Shown in pieces: positions 7,586 to 10,666 of a stretch of 10,666 nucleotides of DNA. Within the stretch, counting starts at the first letter, position 1. Each line of letters opens with the position of its first letter. Origin of the DNA: Clostridiales bacterium (GTDB lineage: Bacteria > Bacillota > Clostridia > Peptostreptococcales > Anaerovoracaceae); NCBI GenBank assembly GCA_009778415.1, contig WRJV01000272.1, forward strand, positions 1 through 10,666. The letters are read 5' to 3'. Below the pieces are notes generated by a model that was not told where the DNA came from, made no database searches, and saw only the letters and a program-made list of their open reading frames with translations. Both the position numbers and the translations under genes were made by a program.

Positions 7586-7650
7586 GCAGACGCGCACGTT
7601 TGAGGGGCGTGTGAGCAATCGTACCGGTTCAAGTCCGGTCGGCCGCACCA
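7568..7650 (+). tRNA. tRNA-Leu, anticodon GAG, CCA encoded
   Basis: The full cloverleaf can be folded. Acceptor stem GCGGCCG (7568-7574) pairs with CGGCCGC (7640-7646), followed by A and an encoded CCA (7648-7650). The D stem is GCG/CGC (7577-7579 with 7591-7593), with a GG-containing loop. The anticodon stem 7595-7599 pairs with 7607-7611 (one T-G wobble), and the loop TTGAGGG places GAG at 7602-7604, reading CUC and CUU leucine codons. The variable arm forms a short stem TGA-GCAA-TCG (7612-7621), as expected for class II leucine tRNA. The T arm is ACCGG-TTCAAGT-CCGGT (7623-7639). The 5' 18 nt are also the end of the lipoprotein reading frame, beginning exactly at a codon boundary. No convincing dedicated promoter was seen just upstream, so the tRNA may be cut from the operon transcript. 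Confidence 0.97.
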
Positions 7651-7659
7651 AACCATAAT

Positions 7660-7698
7660 AATCCGAACCCTTTCCATAACTGGCGAAGGGTTCGGATT
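7660..7698 (+). terminator. Perfect 13-bp stem-loop after tRNA-Leu, possible terminator
   Basis: AATCCGAACCCTT (7660-7672) and AAGGGTTCGGATT (7686-7698) are perfect reverse complements around a 13-nt loop. The position, 9 nt after the tRNA CCA end, suggests it ends or processes the tRNA transcript. It is not followed by a T-tract (next bases TGCCATCTG), so a classical intrinsic terminator is not shown. It may act with Rho, as a processing signal, or as part of a switch controlling the downstream peptide genes. Confidence 0.5.
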
Positions 7699-7794
7699 TG
7701 CCATCTGTCCGAGATGGATTCGGATAATATACATGGATATGAAGAATGCTTTAGGCATTTTAAAGCGCTTTGCGCTAAATGGAGGGGATGAGAC
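7698..7794 (+). promoter_or_regulatory. Candidate promoter, nested hairpins and RBS upstream of the Cys-rich peptide
   Basis: A possible promoter has TTGCCA (7698-7703) and GATAAT (7723-7728) with a 19-nt spacer, longer than ideal; the -35 touches the stem before it. Two short hairpins compete for the same bases: CCATCT/AGATGG (7701-7706 with 7712-7717) and TCCGA/TCGGA (7708-7712 with 7720-7724). TTCGGAT occurs twice (7691-7697, 7719-7725), so the upstream ATCCGAA (7661-7667) could pair with either copy. Closer to the gene, AGCGC-TTT-GCGCT (7764-7776) forms a small hairpin 4 nt before the strong ribosome site GGAGGGG (7781-7787), which is 7 nt from the ATG at 7795. That spacing decides the start of the peptide gene. 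Confidence 0.4.
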
Positions 7795-8013
7795 ATGAAT
7801 AAAGGCATGCTTGAATCAATTAGGCTGCTGCATAAAATTTCCGGTGCGCAGGCACCTCCCGTGGCTGGGATTGGTTTGGATTTTAACGTGCAGCGATCTA
7901 TGTCGCCTGGTGCCTGTGGCGCATGTGGCGCCTGCGGCGCTTGCGCATGCGCAGGAAGCAGAGGTTGCATTGATGTCGATGGTGAACAACTGTGTATAAA
8001 AAGTGATCAGTGA
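7795..8013 (+). CDS. Cys-rich RiPP precursor peptide candidate (Ala-Cys-Gly repeats)
   Basis: A 72-residue peptide in two clear parts. Residues 1-38 have no cysteine (MNKGMLESIRLLHKISGAQ, then PPVAGIGLDFNVQRSMSP) and look like a leader with an amphipathic start. Residues 39-72 hold all seven cysteines: C41, C44, C47 and C50 at three-residue spacing in Gly-Ala-Cys repeats, then C52, C58 and C67 in a tail GCIDVDGEQLCIKSDQ. No signal peptide, membrane helix or double-glycine cleavage site is obvious. A strong ribosome site and the overlap of its stop with the start of a radical SAM/SPASM gene argue for a real gene. A leader plus Cys-rich core beside such an enzyme is the arrangement of ranthipeptide/sactipeptide-type RiPP precursors, where the enzyme forms thioether bonds from Cys. 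From memory, Cys-rich peptide families called ACGX and Clo7bot are known with radical SAM partners; membership could not be tested here. Product and role are unknown. Confidence 0.78.
   Translation: MNKGMLESIRLLHKISGAQAPPVAGIGLDFNVQRSMSPGACGACGACGACACAGSRGCIDVDGEQLCIKSDQ
7912..7953 (+). repeat. 9-nt tandem repeat encoding Ala-Cys-Gly, ending in a 12-bp palindrome
   Basis: Units GCN-TGY-GGC occur at 7912-7920, 7921-7929 and 7930-7938, followed by a degenerate unit GCTTGCGCA (7939-7947) and TGCGCA (7948-7953). They encode ACG ACG ACG ACA CA. The last 12 bases, TGCGCATGCGCA (7942-7953), are a perfect palindrome. Third-position differences between units (TGT/TGC, GCC/GCA/GCT) show that the copies are not very recent or have been under coding selection. 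Confidence 0.75.
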
Positions 8014-9077
8014 TGCACGGGCTTTCAAAAGCGTGGATCACGTTGAACCGTTCGTGCAACTTGAGATGCCGCTGGTGCTACGCCGCCGGCACGAATTATC
8101 TAGAATCTGAAACGATGGATTTTCTGCTTGCGTGCGAATTGCTCGATTTTGTCGCTGCTCTTGAGATAAAAGAAGTTGCGTTGCTCGGTGGTGAACCCAC
8201 TTGCTACGATGGTTTGACAGAGTTGGTACGGTACTGTCGAAGGATTGGCATTAACTGCCAGTTGATTACAAACGGAATAAAATTAAGCGACGCAGAGTTT
8301 GTTTCCCGAATAGCCGAAGCGGGTGTTTCTTGTGTGGACATTTCACTGAAAGGCTTTTCTGCTGAGAATTATATTGCCGAAACTGGATCAGATAGATATT
8401 CTCAGGTTATGTGCGCAATAAAAAATGTTAAATCGCTGGGTTTGCCTTTCAGCGTGTCCATGGTTCTGAGCCGTAACAACATTAAGGGGTTCATTGACGG
8501 GGTCCGCGATGCGGCGAGCAGCGGCGCAAATAATTTTGCATTCTCTTTTTGCCATGATTTTTCTGCTTTGGATGCCGGTGATACAAATACAGAGTACTCC
8601 ATACAGCAAAATGTCTTGGACGTTGCCGCAGGCTTTGTAAACAGTTATGAGGAATTGCGGGAAGCCACTGATGATTGTTTTGTCTTGCACCAGACGTTTC
8701 CGTTCTGCATATGGGAGCCAAACTTCATTGAGTTGCTGCGTTCTCGAAGTCAAATTTTCTCCTCATGCCAAATTTTTCGACGAGATGGGTTGATATTCGA
8801 CACTGAAGGCAGGTTGATTCCGTGCAATTTCATGCACCAAGTCAAATTAGGGCGCTTTAAGGAGGATTTCAGCAGCCTTGAAGAATTTGCGTCTTTTTGG
8901 AACAGCGAAACCATTAAACAGTACTATAAAGCTATTACAACCGGCTCAGTTCCAGACGAAGCATGTTTGAATAATTGCCCGAGCTGGAAACTGTGCGGCG
9001 GCGGGTGTTTGTCCAATTGGTACAACTATTCGTTTGACAAACTCCAAAGAGCAAAAGCCGTTCGTGAAGAATCATAA
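8010..9077 (+). CDS. Radical SAM/SPASM-type peptide maturase
   Basis: A 355-residue enzyme. The N-terminal half is a radical SAM domain: the cluster motif C16-x3-C20-x2-C23 (SCNLRCRWCY) binds the 4Fe-4S cluster that cleaves S-adenosylmethionine, and GGEPT (60-64) is the usual SAM-contact motif. The C-terminal part looks like a SPASM domain for auxiliary clusters: C253 and C272 (in GRLIPCNF), then C319-x3-C323-x5-C329-x3-C333 (CLNNCPSWKLCGGGC). SPASM enzymes commonly modify ribosomal peptides. The start is GTG 8010 or ATG 8013; the ATG overlaps the peptide's stop as TGATG, implying translational coupling and, with it, that the Cys-rich peptide is the substrate. No separate leader-binding (RRE) domain was recognised. 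Arginine codons are mostly CGN, unlike the AGG/AGA-rich genes upstream, and the gene looks more A/T-rich, which suggests transfer. The bond formed cannot be told; a heme/PQQ-type or anaerobic sulfatase-maturase function is less likely given the partner. Confidence 0.88.
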   Translation: MMHGLSKAWITLNRSCNLRCRWCYAAGTNYLESETMDFLLACELLDFVAALEIKEVALLGGEPTCYDGLTELVRYCRRIGINCQLITNGIKLSDAEFVSRIAEAGVSCVDISLKGFSAENYIAETGSDRYSQVMCAIKNVKSLGLPFSVSMVLSRNNIKGFIDGVRDAASSGANNFAFSFCHDFSALDAGDTNTEYSIQQNVLDVAAGFVNSYEELREATDDCFVLHQTFPFCIWEPNFIELLRSRSQIFSSCQIFRRDGLIFDTEGRLIPCNFMHQVKLGRFKEDFSSLEEFASFWNSETIKQYYKAITTGSVPDEACLNNCPSWKLCGGGCLSNWYNYSFDKLQRAKAVREES

Positions 9078-9085
9078 CCTTGTAT

Positions 9086-10483
9086 TCAATGGTTGACGCG
9101 CTTTCTTAACTCGACAAACAGCCTAACGCATTCATCAATGTCGCTCGTTGTGGTTTGCCATGAGCAAACGCTTATCCTGACTACTGGCTCGTTGTTCCAC
9201 GTCGCTCCGCCGCACCAGCACTTGCCGCTGGACTGTATCATTTTTAGCAATTCTGTCGTTTCATTTGAGTCCTCGCACCGCATTACTATCTGATTGAAGA
9301 CAACCTCGTTTTCTACGATAAACCCATGTTTTTCAAGCTGGGCAGCAAAATGACTTGTCATTGCGCACAAACGGTTCACAAGCTCGTCAACGCCCGATTT
9401 CCCGAAGTATTTTAGGGTCGCCCAAAGCTCTATGCTCCTTGCGCGCCTTGACATCTCAGGTGTATAGAGCATTCCGTCCCGGTTGTCGCTGTATTGCAAA
9501 TATGAGCCTGTGGCTTGCATTGCGTTTACCAGCATTGCCCTGTTTTTGCAAAGCACGATGCCGCAATCGTAGGGGGCGTTCAGGGTTTTATGCGCGTCTA
9601 CCGGCCAAGAATCCGCTTTTTCAATGCCTTTCGTTAGAAACCGCGTGTTTTCACATGCTGCAGCCCACAGGCCGAATGCGCCGTCTATATGCACCCATGC
9701 ATTGGCCTTGCCAGCGATGTCGCAAAGTTCGTCGATCGGGTCGAAGGCTCCGCCGTTGACATTGCCGGCTTGGATGATCAGAAGCGTGCTGCTGTCGAGG
9801 GGCGGCAGCTTGTCCAACCTTATTCGCCCCTGCCTGTCTGTGGGGACTGCTTCGGCATTTTCCTTTCCAAGGCCCAGCATCGACAGGGCTTTCCAGACGC
9901 TTGAATGCGTCTGCTTGCTGATGACCACGCGGATGGGCGGTGCCCCAAACAGGCCTTTTTCGGAGACGTCCCACCCATGCCGTGAAAGCAATTCGTTTCT
10001 TGCGGCGGCCAACCCGCAAATAATAGCCGTTGACGAGCCGCTTACAAACCCGGCGGCGGTGTTTTCCGGCAGGCCCAGCAGCTGGGCAACCCATTTTTCG
10101 CATATTTCTTCCAGTTTTGCCGCAATCGGTGAAATTACGAACAGTGCTGTGTTCTGGTCCCAGACGTCGGAAAGCCATTTGGCAGCCAGCGCAACCGGGG
10201 CAGCGCCACCGTCCACAAAGCCGAAATACCTGCCTCCAGTCTGCGCCACCGTGTTTTTTGACCCGATATCATGGAGCAGCTTGATTATCTCCTGCGGCGA
10301 TCCGGGGCCTTTTGGAACCGGCTCGGAAAAAGCGCTGAGCTCGGAGAGGGTGCTGTCGGACGGAAAGACATCCATGCCCTTTACGCTGTCCAAGTAATCA
10401 TAAGCGTATTTTTTTGCATCTTCAAAAAGTTCTTTTGTCTTTATCTGTTCGTTCATTTCGAGGAACAATTCTTCAAAGTACAT
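9086..10483 (-). CDS. Group II PLP-dependent amino acid decarboxylase
   Basis: A 465-residue fold-type I enzyme of the aromatic-amino-acid/glutamate decarboxylase group. With the start at MYFEELFLEM, the PLP-binding lysine is K299 in VDAHKTLNAPYDCG, H193 in SKQTHSSVWKAL is the residue stacking on the cofactor ring, D267 in HIDGAFGLWAA contacts the pyridine nitrogen, and SGSSTA (148-153) binds phosphate. These show a cytoplasmic PLP enzyme; the amino acid substrate (or a transaminase/aldolase variant) is not determined. A longer frame reaches upstream to 10579, but those extra 32 codons lie inside the preceding amidohydrolase gene; the ATG at 10483-10481 has a GGGAAGGG-type site about 8 nt upstream and is preferred. 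It is convergent with the radical SAM gene, with 8 nt between stops and no terminator, and overlaps the amidohydrolase end by 11 nt, indicating an operon on the minus strand. Confidence 0.88.
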   Translation of the reverse strand: MYFEELFLEMNEQIKTKELFEDAKKYAYDYLDSVKGMDVFPSDSTLSELSAFSEPVPKGPGSPQEIIKLLHDIGSKNTVAQTGGRYFGFVDGGAAPVALAAKWLSDVWDQNTALFVISPIAAKLEEICEKWVAQLLGLPENTAAGFVSGSSTAIICGLAAARNELLSRHGWDVSEKGLFGAPPIRVVISKQTHSSVWKALSMLGLGKENAEAVPTDRQGRIRLDKLPPLDSSTLLIIQAGNVNGGAFDPIDELCDIAGKANAWVHIDGAFGLWAAACENTRFLTKGIEKADSWPVDAHKTLNAPYDCGIVLCKNRAMLVNAMQATGSYLQYSDNRDGMLYTPEMSRRARSIELWATLKYFGKSGVDELVNRLCAMTSHFAAQLEKHGFIVENEVVFNQIVMRCEDSNETTELLKMIQSSGKCWCGGATWNNEPVVRISVCSWQTTTSDIDECVRLFVELRKRVNH

Positions 10484-10664
10484 GTGTTGACCCTTCCCTT
10501 CTAACGCGGGCGATGCCCGCAACTTCTTTGCCGCCGATGTAAACTTTTTGGATGCGGAGCTCGCTGTCAAGCAGGACAAGGTCGGCGTGTGCGCCGGGCA
10601 CCAGCGAGCCGATCCTGCCTTCCAGCCCTATCGATCGGGCACTATGCGCCGTAGCTGCTGTGAC
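10473..10664 (-). CDS. C-terminal fragment of an amidohydrolase, NagA-like
   Basis: A frame enters from the right edge on the minus strand and stops at TGA 10475-10473, giving 63 residues. The sequence TAHSARSIGLEGRIGSLVPG, followed by AHADLVLLD and VYIGGKEV, is the standard end of metal-dependent amidohydrolases: the GxIxPGxxADLVxLD strand pair and the final GGKEV hairpin. Spacing and the ARSIGLEGRIGS stretch most resemble N-acetylglucosamine-6-phosphate deacetylase (NagA), which feeds amino-sugar catabolism, but isoaspartyl dipeptidase and other family members end similarly. Catalytic residues are outside the window. The end overlaps the start of the PLP decarboxylase by 11 nt. Confidence 0.7.
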   Translation of the reverse strand, partial: VTAATAHSARSIGLEGRIGSLVPGAHADLVLLDSELRIQKVYIGGKEVAGIARVRREGSTHVL

Positions 10665-10666
10665 AG

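Noticed and set aside
7912..7953. CRISPR-like or other DNA repeat array
   Set aside because: The 9-nt units are coding triplet repeats without unique spacers, and their third-position variation fits codon use.
7811..7999. Another small frame overlapping the Cys-rich peptide (starting MNQLGCC)
   Set aside because: It has no ribosome site of its own, and the frame at 7795-8013 has GGAGGGG at ideal spacing, ends coupled to the radical SAM gene and holds the ordered Cys repeat.
7816..8028. A 70-codon minus-strand small frame across the Cys-rich peptide
   Set aside because: Its Cys content comes from the complementary repeat; it has no upstream ribosome site and runs against the coupled gene pair.
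9078..9085. Terminator between the radical SAM gene and the convergent decarboxylase gene
   Set aside because: Only 8 nt separate the stop codons and no inverted repeat with T-tract is visible there.
9624..10397. A 257-codon plus-strand open frame opposite the PLP decarboxylase
   Set aside because: The minus strand carries all PLP-binding motifs in one frame; the plus-strand product is a Pro/Ser-rich shadow.
7795..10483. The PLP decarboxylase as a tailoring enzyme of the peptide cluster
   Set aside because: It is on the opposite strand in an operon with an amidohydrolase and looks like a general group II amino acid decarboxylase; no sequence evidence ties it to the peptide.
10484..10579. 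N-terminal extension of the PLP decarboxylase to the upstream ATG
   Set aside because: These codons lie within the end of the amidohydrolase gene in another frame, and the start at 10483 has a better ribosome site and a family-like N-terminus.

Overview
The window looks like chromosomal DNA from a Gram-positive anaerobe-type bacterium, most likely class Clostridia. Reasons: strong AGGAGG-type ribosome binding sites, a HisK-type PHP phosphatase, a DNA polymerase I whose 3'-5' exonuclease site is degenerate, Lys/Glu-rich proteins with many AGG/AGA arginine codons, a lipoprotein-type solute-binding protein, and a two-gene radical-SAM peptide system. Genus cannot be read from the sequence.

Layout: (1) positions 2-100 hold the last codons of a + strand gene, probably a P1/DmpA-family peptidase, whose stop abuts the stop of a convergent PHP-family histidinol phosphatase (101-892, minus). 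(2) A 23-bp palindrome with two opposed -10 boxes (921-943) separates this gene from a + strand operon. (3) The operon runs ECF sigma factor (974-1558), membrane anti-sigma factor with zinc-finger motif (1632-2684), polA (2663-5350), coaE (5347-5976) and a family 5 solute-binding lipoprotein (5945-7585). The last four overlap end to end and are probably translationally coupled. (4) A tRNA-Leu(GAG) gene (7568-7650) begins inside the lipoprotein gene, so the lipoprotein's stop codon lies in the tRNA D arm. (5) After a 145-nt structured leader comes the most interesting part: a 72-residue Cys-rich peptide (7795-8013) followed with overlapping stop/start by a radical SAM/SPASM enzyme (8010-9077). 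The peptide has a Cys-free N-terminal half and a C-terminal core of Ala-Cys-Gly triplets. This is the architecture of a RiPP precursor and its maturase. (6) Convergent to it is a group II PLP-dependent decarboxylase (9086-10483, minus), overlapped at its start by the end of an amidohydrolase gene of the NagA type (10473-10664, minus, runs off the window).

How the parts work together: the sigma/anti-sigma pair probably forms an envelope-responsive switch that controls its own operon, and may tie polA and coaE expression to that signal. The peptide/radical SAM pair is a self-contained unit placed just behind a tRNA gene. Its arginine codon usage differs from the upstream housekeeping genes, which fits horizontal acquisition. 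No transporter, protease or immunity gene for the peptide is visible in the window.
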